Assembly: GCF_008727875.1 (NCBI RefSeq)
Contig: NZ_VTWS01000001.1
Span: 992,001 to 1,056,000 of the forward strand
Length of the DNA: 64,000 nt
Direction: 5' to 3'
Source: Larkinella humicola
GTDB taxonomy: Bacteria; Bacteroidota; Bacteroidia; Cytophagales; Spirosomataceae
In this document: positions 24,811 to 33,304 of the stretch, in pieces
How positions within the stretch are numbered: position 1 is the first letter of the stretch
How the letters are laid out: the number at the start of each line of letters is the position of its first letter
Translations under genes and position numbers: made by a program
The notes under the pieces: model-generated
Database searches by the model: none
Told to the model about the DNA's origin: nothing
Seen by the model: only the letters and a program-made list of their open reading frames with translations

Positions 24811-25728
24811 CTAAAAGTATAACGCATGAAACTGAAAACCGTTCCGACCGTTGTATTCCAGCGTCGGCGCGGGCATTTTCAGCGTGTTCAACAAAAAGAA
24901 CAACGTTTTCAAGCCTTTTTTTCGGGTGGGTATCCGGGTAAAATCAATGTCCAGCGACAGGAAATACTGCCGGTAGGGCCGGTAGCCAAGCTCGATGCTT
25001 TTTGACGTTTCAGCGGCTACCATATCCTGAATCCCATACCCCACGGCAATATTCAGCCATTTGGGCAATTTTGAGTCCCGCCGGGCAAAGGTCGACGGAT
25101 TAATCGATAACCAATATGTTTGCCCGTTATAATCTTTTAACCACCGCTCATTCCAGCTACTGCCCAGCAAGTTTGGACGAACTTTCGCCAGCGCGGTGTT
25201 GTGAAACGAAAACTTCGGCTGAATCCGCAATTCACCCCAGGCCAGGTATTGTCCTGTATACAACGCGGGGCCTGCCATATTGGCAATCATGTCCCCCACC
25301 GAGAAACCGTATTCGGGCGAAAAACCGTCCAGAATTTCGATGGGTGTCTGGAAAATCAGACCGGTAAGTCCGGCATACATAGCGGCTTTCCGATCCGACA
25401 AACCCGCCCAGCGATACGCCTGTGCCGAAACCCGGGCTATCTGATATGCCGTCACCATGTGACCCACCTTGTCGATTTGCAGCCACTCCCGGTTGTCGTT
25501 AAAAAAATGAAAATTGGTCAGCGGGTTGTCATACCACGCCCGGCTCAGGCCGTAAATAGTCGTTCCGTAGACGACGGTTTCCGCAATGAGCAAATTCCGC
25601 AGACGACAGCGGTAGCAGGGTTCTGCCGCCTGCCTGGTCGTATCCTGAGCGAAAGACGGGGAAATGGAGGAATGAAGGAGCGAAAAAAGAATCATTCCCA
25701 TCCAGACGTGTCGCCTTCTTTTCCTCAT
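24811..25728 (-). CDS. DUF2279 family membrane-associated protein
   Basis: A 305-residue protein. ATG 25728 is chosen because it opens a signal sequence (KRRRHVWMGMILFSLLHSSI...FAQ); an earlier in-frame ATG at 25797 would overlap the upstream VWA gene. The DUF2279 signature is seen in FNDNREWLQIDKVGHMVTAYQ and later LTGLIFQTPIEILDGFSPEYGFSVGDMIAN. Family members are related to the YfiM lipoproteins and are thought to sit in the envelope; function unknown. It lies 28 bases after the VWA gene and 14 bases before the Smr gene. Confidence 0.8.
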   Translation of the reverse strand: MRKRRRHVWMGMILFSLLHSSISPSFAQDTTRQAAEPCYRCRLRNLLIAETVVYGTTIYGLSRAWYDNPLTNFHFFNDNREWLQIDKVGHMVTAYQIARVSAQAYRWAGLSDRKAAMYAGLTGLIFQTPIEILDGFSPEYGFSVGDMIANMAGPALYTGQYLAWGELRIQPKFSFHNTALAKVRPNLLGSSWNERWLKDYNGQTYWLSINPSTFARRDSKLPKWLNIAVGYGIQDMVAAETSKSIELGYRPYRQYFLSLDIDFTRIPTRKKGLKTLFFLLNTLKMPAPTLEYNGRNGFQFHALYF

Positions 25729-25756
25729 GCCATCACGCCCTCCTGCTTCACACTTT

Positions 25757-27841
25757 CTAATACGCTCCATGATATTTCCGCAATCCCCACTCGGCACTGA
25801 TCAGAATGACGATCAGGAAAAACAGCCATCGTAAATTGATGAGTTCGTTCAATTCTTCATTGCTACTCAGTCGTCCGGGCGGTTTCTTTTTCACCAGATC
25901 GTCCGCCAGCGATGCCAGCGTCGATGCATTGTAGAAACGGCCCCCGGTTTGCTGTGCCAATTGCCGCAGCATCATATGGTCGGCGGTGGTGTTGATGGCT
26001 TCAAACTGCTGCTCCCGTACGATGAATTCGCCACTGGCGGTTTCGGTCCGGCCATTGAGTGAGGCCGTGGCCCGGAAGCGATACACGCCCTCCGGCAAAC
26101 TGCTCACCTCAAACCGGGAATTGCTCGCCGTTGGTGTGTAGTTAAAACTGCGCGGAACCGCTCGCTCGTTGGTGATTTCCAGCCGAACCGGCCGGTCGAA
26201 CAGCTTTTCGTAAATGTCGTTGTACATTTCGGTCTCGAACGTCACTTTCTCGCCCGCCAGAAATTCGTTCCGAATCGGATACACCCGCAGTTTCCGGCGG
26301 TCTTCCTTGATCGAAACCAATTGCATCACTTTCTGAATCAGTTCGTCTACCACGGCCTGGTTATCGGTCAGGGCAAATTCTTCGAGACGCCATTCCCAAA
26401 ACCCCTCCCCCGCCAGAACGGCGGCTTTACGGGGCGTCGTGATGTTGATGGCCAGCAACGGTTTGCTCGTGCGAACACTTCCGACCTGTTGCCAGAGCAC
26501 CACCTCGCTCCCCGGCGACAGTTTGTAATCGCCGAACGGAACCAGCATGGGCGGCAAGCGATCCAGGAGGGTCAATTTTTGCGCATCCAGGTTCAGTTGC
26601 CGAAAATCAGGATTAAACCGCCCGGTTACTTTGTCGGTCTGGCCCCCCCCCGCCACCACCTGAACCACCGGATTCAGGCCGTTAAAGGATTGCAGGCCGG
26701 ACTGATTTCCCAGGATAAACAGCAGGGGCGTGTTTTTTTGCATGACACGCTGCACCACAGCAGCCCCAGCGTTCTGGTTATCCGGCAACTGGTGGAGAAT
26801 TACGAGATCATAGACCTTGTCCGGAATCTCGGCGGTTCCGCCGTTCAGAATGCGGATGTCGAGCTCGTAGTTCTGGTTTTTCTCGATAATGCTACGCAGG
26901 GCTTTCACGTCGGGATGCGGACTCAGGGCCAGCAACAGAATTTTCTCCTTGCCGTCGATGATGTCGATATACACATCCCGGCGGTTGTTGCGGGGCGTAA
27001 ATTCGCCGTCCTGGGGCAACACTTCGACCACGTAGTGCTGCATACCCTTCTGGTTCGAAAACGCCTGAAAAGTTAGTTGCTGAAAGGTTTCGGCCTGGCT
27101 GAAATTGACGGTTTGCCGACTCAGTTCCTTGCCGTTCTGCCGCAACACTACGGTTCCGCTACGGCCCTGAAAACCGTAGCTGACCACATCGGCCTGAATC
27201 GGAAACTGGTTGCCGAGGTAGGCGATTTTATTGGCAACGGCGTCTTTCAGTTGAACATCGCGCTTCGGAATGGTGTCGCCCACGCCCACGGTGTGCAGGG
27301 CAAAGTTATACCGCCCGAACGTTGGCGAAAGCCCCTGGTTGGCAATACCGTCCGAAATCAGCACCACGTCGGTCAGGTTCCGGCCTTCGTAGGCATTCCG
27401 AATGCCGCCCAGCAGGTTCGACAAGTCGGTGGTCCGCTGGTTGAACGGAATCGTTTTCAGGTCACCCGCCACCAGGCTGTCGCCCAATGTTTGCACCGAC
27501 ACGTCGATGTCGTCGCTCGTCAGCCGCTCGCGCAGTTGGTTGGCGGCTTCAAGAGCGCGGTCGAGTTGGGGCCTGCCGCCCACCATCATCGACTCCGAAT
27601 TATCAATCGCCAGTACTACTTTCGGTTTTTCGGTGATGGTCTGCGTGCTGCGAATCAGCGGATTGAGCAGCAAAAAACACACGGTACTGACCACCAGAAA
27701 CCGGAACGCGGCCAGCGAGAGATTCATCCGCTGACTCCAACCGGAATTCCGCTGGTACAACGCAAATGCATAGGCCGCCCCCACCGCCAGACACAGCAGC
27801 AACCACCAGGGAGACGATTGGAAATAAAGTTCGGAGCGCAT
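25757..27841 (-). CDS. Membrane-anchored von Willebrand A domain protein (BatA-like)
   Basis: A 694-residue protein with two N-terminal membrane helices (about 11-28 and 44-63), then a VWA-like domain whose metal site is Asp80, Ser82 and Ser84 in AIDNSESMMV. A long extracytoplasmic region with glutamine-amidotransferase-like and beta-sandwich parts follows, and a C-terminal helix (LRWLFFLIVILISAEWGLRKY). The layout is that of the large BatA/CglO-like proteins found in Bacteroidota envelope operons. It heads the four-gene operon with DUF2279, Smr and DUF4403 genes. Function unknown; it may organise an envelope protein complex. Confidence 0.8.
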   Translation of the reverse strand: MRSELYFQSSPWWLLLCLAVGAAYAFALYQRNSGWSQRMNLSLAAFRFLVVSTVCFLLLNPLIRSTQTITEKPKVVLAIDNSESMMVGGRPQLDRALEAANQLRERLTSDDIDVSVQTLGDSLVAGDLKTIPFNQRTTDLSNLLGGIRNAYEGRNLTDVVLISDGIANQGLSPTFGRYNFALHTVGVGDTIPKRDVQLKDAVANKIAYLGNQFPIQADVVSYGFQGRSGTVVLRQNGKELSRQTVNFSQAETFQQLTFQAFSNQKGMQHYVVEVLPQDGEFTPRNNRRDVYIDIIDGKEKILLLALSPHPDVKALRSIIEKNQNYELDIRILNGGTAEIPDKVYDLVILHQLPDNQNAGAAVVQRVMQKNTPLLFILGNQSGLQSFNGLNPVVQVVAGGGQTDKVTGRFNPDFRQLNLDAQKLTLLDRLPPMLVPFGDYKLSPGSEVVLWQQVGSVRTSKPLLAINITTPRKAAVLAGEGFWEWRLEEFALTDNQAVVDELIQKVMQLVSIKEDRRKLRVYPIRNEFLAGEKVTFETEMYNDIYEKLFDRPVRLEITNERAVPRSFNYTPTASNSRFEVSSLPEGVYRFRATASLNGRTETASGEFIVREQQFEAINTTADHMMLRQLAQQTGGRFYNASTLASLADDLVKKKPPGRLSSNEELNELINLRWLFFLIVILISAEWGLRKYHGAY

Positions 27842-27850
27842 CGATTATAG

Positions 27851-27926
27851 AATGATGAGTTATGAATGATGAACGATGAATGGAGCAAACGACCTGCTCA
27901 TCATTCATCATCCATCATTCATCATT
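27851..27926. repeat. Imperfect ATGATGAA-type inverted repeat
   Basis: The segment 27851-27886 and the segment 27896-27926 are imperfect reverse complements built from ATGATGAATGATG-like words with a 9-base loop. It fills the space between fabG and the VWA gene (both minus strand) and overlaps the first base of the fabG stop codon. It resembles the other AT-rich palindromes but has a distinct word. Confidence 0.65.
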
Positions 27927-28672
27927 TAAGTAAGCATTCCCCCGTCCACCTGCAGCACCTGGCCGGTGATGTAGCGGGAAAGGTCGGAAGCCAGGAAAAC
28001 GGCGCAGTCAGCGACTTCTTCCGGTTGTCCACCGCGCCGGAGCGGGATCGACTGCTTCCATTCTTCTACGGCTTTTTCGTTGATTTCGCCGGTCATTTCA
28101 GTTTCGATAAAACCGGGCGCAATGGCATTCGAACGAATGTTGCGGGAACCCAGTTCCAGCGCAACCGACTTGGTAAACCCGATAATACCGGCTTTGGAAG
28201 CGGCATAGTTAGCCTGACCAGCGTTACCCCGAATTCCGACCACGGAAGTCAGGTTGATGATGGAGCCTTTTTTGGCTTTCATCATCGGTTTGATCACGGC
28301 TTTGGTCAGGTTAAAGACCGACTTCAGATTAACGTTGATAACGACATCCCATTGTTCTTCACTCATCCGCATCAGCAAGCCGTCGCGGGTGATACCGGCA
28401 TTGTTGACCACGGCATCAATGGTGCCAAAATCAGCTACGATCTGGCTGGCCAGTTCTTCAGCAGCTTTATAATCCGAAGCATCGGAACGATACCCCTTTA
28501 CCCTGACCCCAAAAGCCGCCAGTTCGGCTTCCAGCGCCTGCCCTTTTTCAACGCTGGAGAGGTACGTAAATGCGATATCGGCACCTTCCTGGGCAAACCG
28601 AATGGCAATGGCTCGACCGATGCCCCGGGAGGCTCCGGTTATCAATGCAACTTTTCCTTGAAGTAAACTCAT
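27926..28672 (-). CDS. fabG: 3-oxoacyl-[acyl-carrier-protein] reductase FabG
   Basis: A 248-residue short-chain dehydrogenase with the NADPH loop TGASRGIGRAIA, NNAGITRDGLL, and the catalytic triad Ser143, Tyr156 and Lys160 in NYAASKAGIIGF. These features and the length are those of FabG. It reduces 3-oxoacyl-ACP in each round of fatty acid elongation in the cytoplasm. A -7 box TATTTTTG lies at 28713-28720. It is upstream of the VWA-DUF2279-Smr-DUF4403 operon, separated by an AT-rich hairpin. Confidence 0.92.
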   Translation of the reverse strand: MSLLQGKVALITGASRGIGRAIAIRFAQEGADIAFTYLSSVEKGQALEAELAAFGVRVKGYRSDASDYKAAEELASQIVADFGTIDAVVNNAGITRDGLLMRMSEEQWDVVINVNLKSVFNLTKAVIKPMMKAKKGSIINLTSVVGIRGNAGQANYAASKAGIIGFTKSVALELGSRNIRSNAIAPGFIETEMTGEINEKAVEEWKQSIPLRRGGQPEEVADCAVFLASDLSRYITGQVLQVDGGMLT

Positions 28673-28712
28673 GGAGTAAAATGTAAGTAACGAGGCTTTG
28701 TAAGATTGGCCG

Positions 28713-28720
28713 CAAAAATA
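28713..28720 (-). promoter_or_regulatory. -7 element for fabG
   Basis: Minus-strand TATTTTTG fits TAnnTTTG exactly and lies 41 bases before the fabG start. A TTG at the -33 distance is not seen. It is back-to-back with the phosphodiesterase promoter. Confidence 0.5.
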
Positions 28721-28744
28721 GTAGTATATATTCGATCATCCGAC

Positions 28745-28752
28745 TACTTTTG
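28745..28752 (+). promoter_or_regulatory. -7 element for the phosphodiesterase gene
   Basis: TACTTTTG fits TAnnTTTG exactly. It gives a leader of about 110 bases before the ATG at 28871 and rules out the longer in-frame start near 28706 for that gene. Confidence 0.5.
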
Positions 28753-28870
28753 CCCGAAACGTTGCAAAGAGTCGCATCAGCGATTTATTTTCCACTGCAA
28801 ACCGGAAAGAAAATCCAATTTCTGTTGCGAAACGGGTCCCTGTCCCTTCACCGAACATTCTCTCATCATT

Positions 28871-29644
28871 ATGGCAAGGTTTGTATGTATCTGTTTTATC
28901 GTTTGTTGGAGTCAATGGAGTGTTGCTCAGAAAGTTCACGCCCACAACGATTACGAAAAACCGGAGCCGCTAACGGCCGCAATCCGAAGTCAGGCCGGTT
29001 CCATTGAAGCCGACGTTTTTCTGGTTGACGGTAAGTTACTGGTTGCCCATGATAAATCCCAAATTCAGCCGGGCCGAACGCTGGATTCGCTGTATTTAAA
29101 GCCCATTGCCGCCTTGTTCGGGCAAAATAAAAGCCGCCAGTCGGTCAATGGATCGGTGAGCAAAGACCGGAAATACACGTTTCAGTTACTGGTCGATCTG
29201 AAGGACAATGGCGAGAGAGCCCTTGAGGAGTTGCAGAAAGCCGTGGCGCCTTACCGCACCTGCTTCGACCGGGCCATGAATCCGATGGCCATTCAACTGG
29301 TGGTCAGCGGCAGTCGTCCACCCATCGCCAACTGGATCGACTACCCTGCCTACATCCTGTTCGACGGACGGCCCAGTGAATTATACGACGATGAAACGAT
29401 CAAACACGTCGCCCTTTTCAGCGATACCTTTCAAACCTATTCCCGCTGGAACGGCGAAGGCGAAATGCCGGAAAAAGACCGGGAAACACTAAAACGGTTT
29501 ATCAAACGGGCGCACGCTCAGGACAAACCGATCCGGTTTTGGGCTGCTCCCGATAACCCCAATACCTGGAAACAACTGGCCAAAATCGGTGTCGATTACA
29601 TCAACACCGACAAAGTGGAGGAGTGTGCTAAGACGTTGAAATAA
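28871..29644 (+). CDS. Secreted PI-PLC/GDPD-like phosphodiesterase
   Basis: A 257-residue protein with a signal peptide (MARFVCICFIVCWSQWSVAQ). The HAHNDYEKPEPLTAAI motif, the acidic GSIEADVFLVDGKLLVAHD and a C-terminal DYINTDKVEEC belong to the TIM-barrel superfamily of glycerophosphodiester phosphodiesterases and PI-specific phospholipase C. It probably splits a phosphodiester of a lipid head group in the periplasm. The start is set by the signal peptide and the upstream promoter. It is convergent with an outer-membrane barrel gene, with a clear bidirectional terminator between them. Confidence 0.8.
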   Translation: MARFVCICFIVCWSQWSVAQKVHAHNDYEKPEPLTAAIRSQAGSIEADVFLVDGKLLVAHDKSQIQPGRTLDSLYLKPIAALFGQNKSRQSVNGSVSKDRKYTFQLLVDLKDNGERALEELQKAVAPYRTCFDRAMNPMAIQLVVSGSRPPIANWIDYPAYILFDGRPSELYDDETIKHVALFSDTFQTYSRWNGEGEMPEKDRETLKRFIKRAHAQDKPIRFWAAPDNPNTWKQLAKIGVDYINTDKVEECAKTLK

Positions 29645-29666
29645 ACGATCACCAGAGAATAGCAGC

Positions 29667-29705
29667 AAAAAACCGGTCAAGCCCCGGCATCTTGACTGGT
29701 TTTTT
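29667..29705. terminator. Bidirectional intrinsic terminator
   Basis: AAAAAACCGGTCAAG (29667-29681) and CTTGACTGGTTTTTT (29691-29705) form a 15-bp stem with one G-U type mismatch and a 9-base loop. The A/T ends give a T tract in both directions. It lies between the convergent phosphodiesterase and barrel genes. Confidence 0.88.
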
Positions 29706-29708
29706 ATT

Positions 29709-30839
29709 TCAATCAAAAACGTAATTGATGGAAAAGCTCGGTTGCAGCGTTGCCGATGCTCCACCCGTCCATTGGTCAATGTTCTGGTCTTTCGGGTAAA
29801 AACTGCGATCAAAGTAAATCCGGCCCAGCGTAGCTTCCACAATAAACCGATCACCCAAAAGATAAGCCAAACCGGCACTTACTGCCAGGCCCGCCTTTTG
29901 GACGGAACCGTATCCGTCGTCCGGTTTGTTTCCAGAAATTTGGTAACTTAAATTGCCCGCAACGAAAGGCCTTAGCCGGTTATCAGAAATGTATTTTTTC
30001 AGATAAGGGTTGAGTCCATAAGAAAACCCTGACCTCTCCTCCTGCCATCGGGCAACGATTGGAATCGAAACACCGAGTAAAAGATTCTTTTTAACAAACC
30101 ATCCGACTGAAGGAGCGATCGAAAACTCCGTTGTTCGTTGCCCTTCCGGATAGGCTATGCCGGGCTTGGTGCTCTGGGTGAAGAATCCGAGTTGCCCCCC
30201 TAATATCCAACGCCCCTTTGCCGTTTGAGGAGCCTCGTATACATCTGGCCCATTCCTGGTCACACCAGTCAGAATGGTTAGACCAAGTCCAAAGCTGCTA
30301 AAATGAAGCGGAAATGAATTTGAACTGGCTGAAGCCTCCAGCCCAATCCGGTCGGTGAGGTAATAAGCTGCTCCTACCTGCGCGTATGGCTGAATGAAAA
30401 AGGAATTTTCATCCGATCGATTTGTAACAGCAGCGTTGTAATGAACGATTCCGTAATTAACCGATAAGCCGCCCCCCGCAAACACGCGCCACTGATCCTT
30501 GCCCCAATACCGTCTTATAAAGCCAGACAGGCCCGTTCCAACCGTTGTGGATTTGTACGAATTTTGTTGATTAGGCTCCGGGACTTTCTGATTGATGGTG
30601 TTCAGTGAAACCGTTAGCCCACCACCGGCTAACCAGTTATCCTTAAAAAACACCCCCCGATTGAAGGAAAACGTATTGACAGAGCTTTGGTACTGATTCT
30701 CAAATGCGCTCCGATTTTGCTTAAATGAAGTGTAAGTCAGTGACGCATTGCCCGACCAAAACCCCTGGCCCTTTTCCGTTTGTCCTACCGCGAGTGCGGA
30801 AATCAAACACAAACTGGCTATCAGTACATACTTTTTCAT
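29709..30839 (-). CDS. Outer-membrane beta-barrel protein (paralogue of 32004-33152)
   Basis: A 376-residue protein with a signal peptide (MKKYVLIASLCLISALAVGQ) and about a dozen amphipathic beta strands alternating with glycine and polar turns (AGGGLSVNYGIVHYN, QVGAAYYLTDRIGLEASAS). The C-terminus ends on an aromatic beta strand (FSINYVFD), as in outer-membrane barrels. The whole sequence aligns with the protein at 32004-33152: both begin with a signal then QTE-G, have NRGVFFKDNWLAGG versus NHGVFLQNNWMLGL, and RRYWGKDQWRVFAGGG versus RKYWGTNNWRIYAGGG. Function unknown; porin-like or structural. Confidence 0.75.
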   Translation of the reverse strand: MKKYVLIASLCLISALAVGQTEKGQGFWSGNASLTYTSFKQNRSAFENQYQSSVNTFSFNRGVFFKDNWLAGGGLTVSLNTINQKVPEPNQQNSYKSTTVGTGLSGFIRRYWGKDQWRVFAGGGLSVNYGIVHYNAAVTNRSDENSFFIQPYAQVGAAYYLTDRIGLEASASSNSFPLHFSSFGLGLTILTGVTRNGPDVYEAPQTAKGRWILGGQLGFFTQSTKPGIAYPEGQRTTEFSIAPSVGWFVKKNLLLGVSIPIVARWQEERSGFSYGLNPYLKKYISDNRLRPFVAGNLSYQISGNKPDDGYGSVQKAGLAVSAGLAYLLGDRFIVEATLGRIYFDRSFYPKDQNIDQWTGGASATLQPSFSINYVFD

Positions 30840-31069
30840 GTTGCTGTGGTTTATCCGGAAAAGATAAAGGGATTCACTGACCTATGTGTAAAATTGCTTC
30901 GTTAAAAATAGTTAAGATCACTTTAACTGATTTTACCTGATTTCTACCCGGTATTCACCCGAATTTGCCAGTTGTCAGCCCATAGCCACCCGTTATTCAT
31001 TAGTTTTATTTCCTTCGGCCACGGGAAGCTATTTTTGGTCCATTGAGACACGCTCCATCCCGAATCAGT

Positions 31070-31993
31070 ATGCAACCATCCCGTCGTTCAACGTTTAAAA
31101 ACCCAGCCGAAGCTACTTTTTTTCTGGAAGACTGGAACCAGCAGGTGGAAGCCCTGAACGGGTTTAGGTACGAGCGGATTACGGTTTCCACGTCGTTCGG
31201 CAACACCCGGATTTGGGCGGCCAATATGCATTTGCTGGACGCACCGACGATGGTCTTTTTTCCGGGTGCCCGGACCTGCGGCCTGTTCTGGGATCTGGAC
31301 AATGCGTTGCAGCCTTTCCGCGAAACGTACCGGTATTTTCTGGTTGATGTCAATGGACAGCCCAGCCTGAGCGATGGGCAAAGTCCCGGCGTGAAATCGA
31401 ACGACTATGGGATGTGGGCAACCGAACTGCTCGACGGGCTGGGTTTAAAGACAACGACCCTGGCGGGCGCTTCACTCGGCGGACTGATCTGTCTAAGGCT
31501 CTGCCTGGAATCGCCTGAACGGGTCAACAAGGCCATTCTGATCAATCCGGCGGGTATTCAGTCCTTTTCATCCTCAATCCGAAATCTCTACTACAACCTG
31601 CTGCCGATGGTGTTTCCGACACCGGGCAATTTGAACACGTTTCTGGATAAGGCCATTTTCTGTCCTCCAAACCACACGGTTCCGCCCGCTTATCGACAAC
31701 TTGTCAGCGATTACCTCCTGTATGCGCTAGTGAACCACCGGTTTCGGGGCGACTATCCGACTCCCCTCAGGAAGGAAGAGTTGCATCGGATCACCACGGA
31801 CATTTACCTGATTCTGGGCGAAAACGACCCGCTCTTCCCGCCCGACGAAACCATTCGACTGGCCGAAGAGCATATTCTGACGCTACAGTGTAGCCAGATT
31901 TTACGCCAAACCGGCCACGGTATCGAAACATCCAAAGAAGCGATTGATCTGTTGTATCAACTGGTGAGTAAAACCGTATGCAACTCCTTATAG
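31070..31993 (+). CDS. Alpha/beta hydrolase
   Basis: A 307-residue protein without a signal peptide. The nucleophile elbow is GASLGG with Ser135. The acid is Asp253 in LGENDPLFP, and the histidine is His283 in TGHGIE, so the catalytic triad is complete. FFPGARTCGLFWDL is a likely oxyanion/lid region. ATG 31070 is preferred; the upstream ATG at 31043 adds nine residues. The substrate is unknown: esterase, lipase or carbon-carbon hydrolase. It lies between two paralogous outer-membrane barrel genes on the opposite strand and is convergent with the next one, stops 10 bases apart. Confidence 0.85.
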   Translation: MQPSRRSTFKNPAEATFFLEDWNQQVEALNGFRYERITVSTSFGNTRIWAANMHLLDAPTMVFFPGARTCGLFWDLDNALQPFRETYRYFLVDVNGQPSLSDGQSPGVKSNDYGMWATELLDGLGLKTTTLAGASLGGLICLRLCLESPERVNKAILINPAGIQSFSSSIRNLYYNLLPMVFPTPGNLNTFLDKAIFCPPNHTVPPAYRQLVSDYLLYALVNHRFRGDYPTPLRKEELHRITTDIYLILGENDPLFPPDETIRLAEEHILTLQCSQILRQTGHGIETSKEAIDLLYQLVSKTVCNSL

Positions 31994-32003
31994 AAGCCGG
32001 TTT

Positions 32004-33152
32004 CTAAAAAACGTACTGAACTGTAAAAGCCGGTGAGGTGGTCACCTGCAACCCCTGCAGCCACAGCCCGTTTTTCAACTCATTGTTCTGGGTCTGCTTG
32101 CTGACATTGAGGTTTAACAGGTTGGCTTCCGCAATGAAATTCTGCCCGATCAGGTAAGCTAACCCGGCATTGAGTGTTCCCCCGGCGGTGTGGTTAATTT
32201 GTTCTTTCGGAAACGGGTCCTGCTTAAAGGAGTAAGCGGAATACGTGAACGTCGCTCCGACATACGGACGAAGCCGGGTGTTGGACAAGTAGGCCCGAAC
32301 GTACGGTGCAAAGCCCAGGCTGGTTTCGCTGGTGAAGTTGGCGCCCTGGTTCTTGCTCCAGGTGATCGGAACCGAAAGACCTACTAAAAAATTATTGGCG
32401 ACAAAAAAGCCCAATGCCGGAGCGGCAATCAGGCTTTGGGATTCAAAAGTCCGAAGGTTTACGTCTTCTTTCGATCCCGAAAACACCACACTCGCCCCAA
32501 CCGTAAACCGCCCGGCGCGGGCCTGGGAGCCAACCGTTGGAGGTGTTGCCGCCTGAATGTCCCGTTCCGACCGCGTCCGGCCGGTCATGTAGATCAACCC
32601 TGCCGTTAACCCGCTAAACGTGAAAGGGAATATGGTGCTGTTGGTCGAAACTTCCATTCCCCAACGGCCATCCAGAAAATAGACGCCCCCGATCTGGGTG
32701 AAGGGCGAAACCTGGTAGGTATTCGTACGGTTTTCGCTCCGGATGCTTGTTGCGGCATCATACACTTCCTGACGATATTGATCAAGACTGCCGCCGATGC
32801 CCCCCCCGGCATAGATTCGCCAGTTGTTGGTGCCCCAGTATTTTCGGACAAAAGCCGACAAACCACCCCTCGTATACTGCTGATTGAGCGGAATGGTATT
32901 GGCATTCACCTGTTTGTAATGAGAACCGCTGACGGCTAGCCCCAGCATCCAGTTGTTTTGCAGGAAAACGCCATGGTTGATGGAAAAAGTGAGTTGAGGA
33001 CTTCGCCGGGTGTAGCCGTTGGGGTAGTCTCCCGCCAGTTGCGTAGTGTTGATCTGCAGAGTACCGCTCCAGAGAGCCCGGCCCGGTTCGGTTTGGGCAA
33101 ACGAGAGTTGGACAAGCAGGAGGGAGAAAGACAGAGTAGCCGTGAATTTCAT
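32004..33152 (-). CDS. Outer-membrane beta-barrel protein (paralogue of 29709-30839)
   Basis: The start is placed at ATG 33152, which gives a signal peptide (MKFTATLSFSLLLVQLSFAQ); the ATG at 33224 would add 24 non-signal residues. The 382-residue protein has alternating amphipathic strands and an aromatic C-terminal strand (SPAFTVQYVF) expected for insertion in the outer membrane. Its similarity to the barrel at 29709-30839 points to an old duplication that now surrounds the hydrolase gene. It follows the clpC terminator by about 90 bases on the same strand. Function unknown. Confidence 0.75.
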   Translation of the reverse strand: MKFTATLSFSLLLVQLSFAQTEPGRALWSGTLQINTTQLAGDYPNGYTRRSPQLTFSINHGVFLQNNWMLGLAVSGSHYKQVNANTIPLNQQYTRGGLSAFVRKYWGTNNWRIYAGGGIGGSLDQYRQEVYDAATSIRSENRTNTYQVSPFTQIGGVYFLDGRWGMEVSTNSTIFPFTFSGLTAGLIYMTGRTRSERDIQAATPPTVGSQARAGRFTVGASVVFSGSKEDVNLRTFESQSLIAAPALGFFVANNFLVGLSVPITWSKNQGANFTSETSLGFAPYVRAYLSNTRLRPYVGATFTYSAYSFKQDPFPKEQINHTAGGTLNAGLAYLIGQNFIAEANLLNLNVSKQTQNNELKNGLWLQGLQVTTSPAFTVQYVF

Positions 33153-33244
33153 AAGAGGTTGAGTTACGGAAAGAATAGAGCAATAATAATACCGGTTCAA
33201 CATTCCCAAACCAATCTGCCGCAATTCCTATCAACTTCAAAAAA

Positions 33245-33272
33245 AATAGGCTGAACTTGCGTCCAGCCTATT
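33245..33272 (-). terminator. Intrinsic terminator of clpC
   Basis: AATAGGCTG (33245-33253) and CAGCCTATT (33264-33272) form a perfect 9-bp stem with a 10-base loop. On the minus strand the stem is followed by a run of T residues. It lies 32 bases beyond the clpC stop. Confidence 0.8.
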
Positions 33273-33304
33273 CGAAATCGTATCTTAATTGTTCTTAATT
33301 CAGC

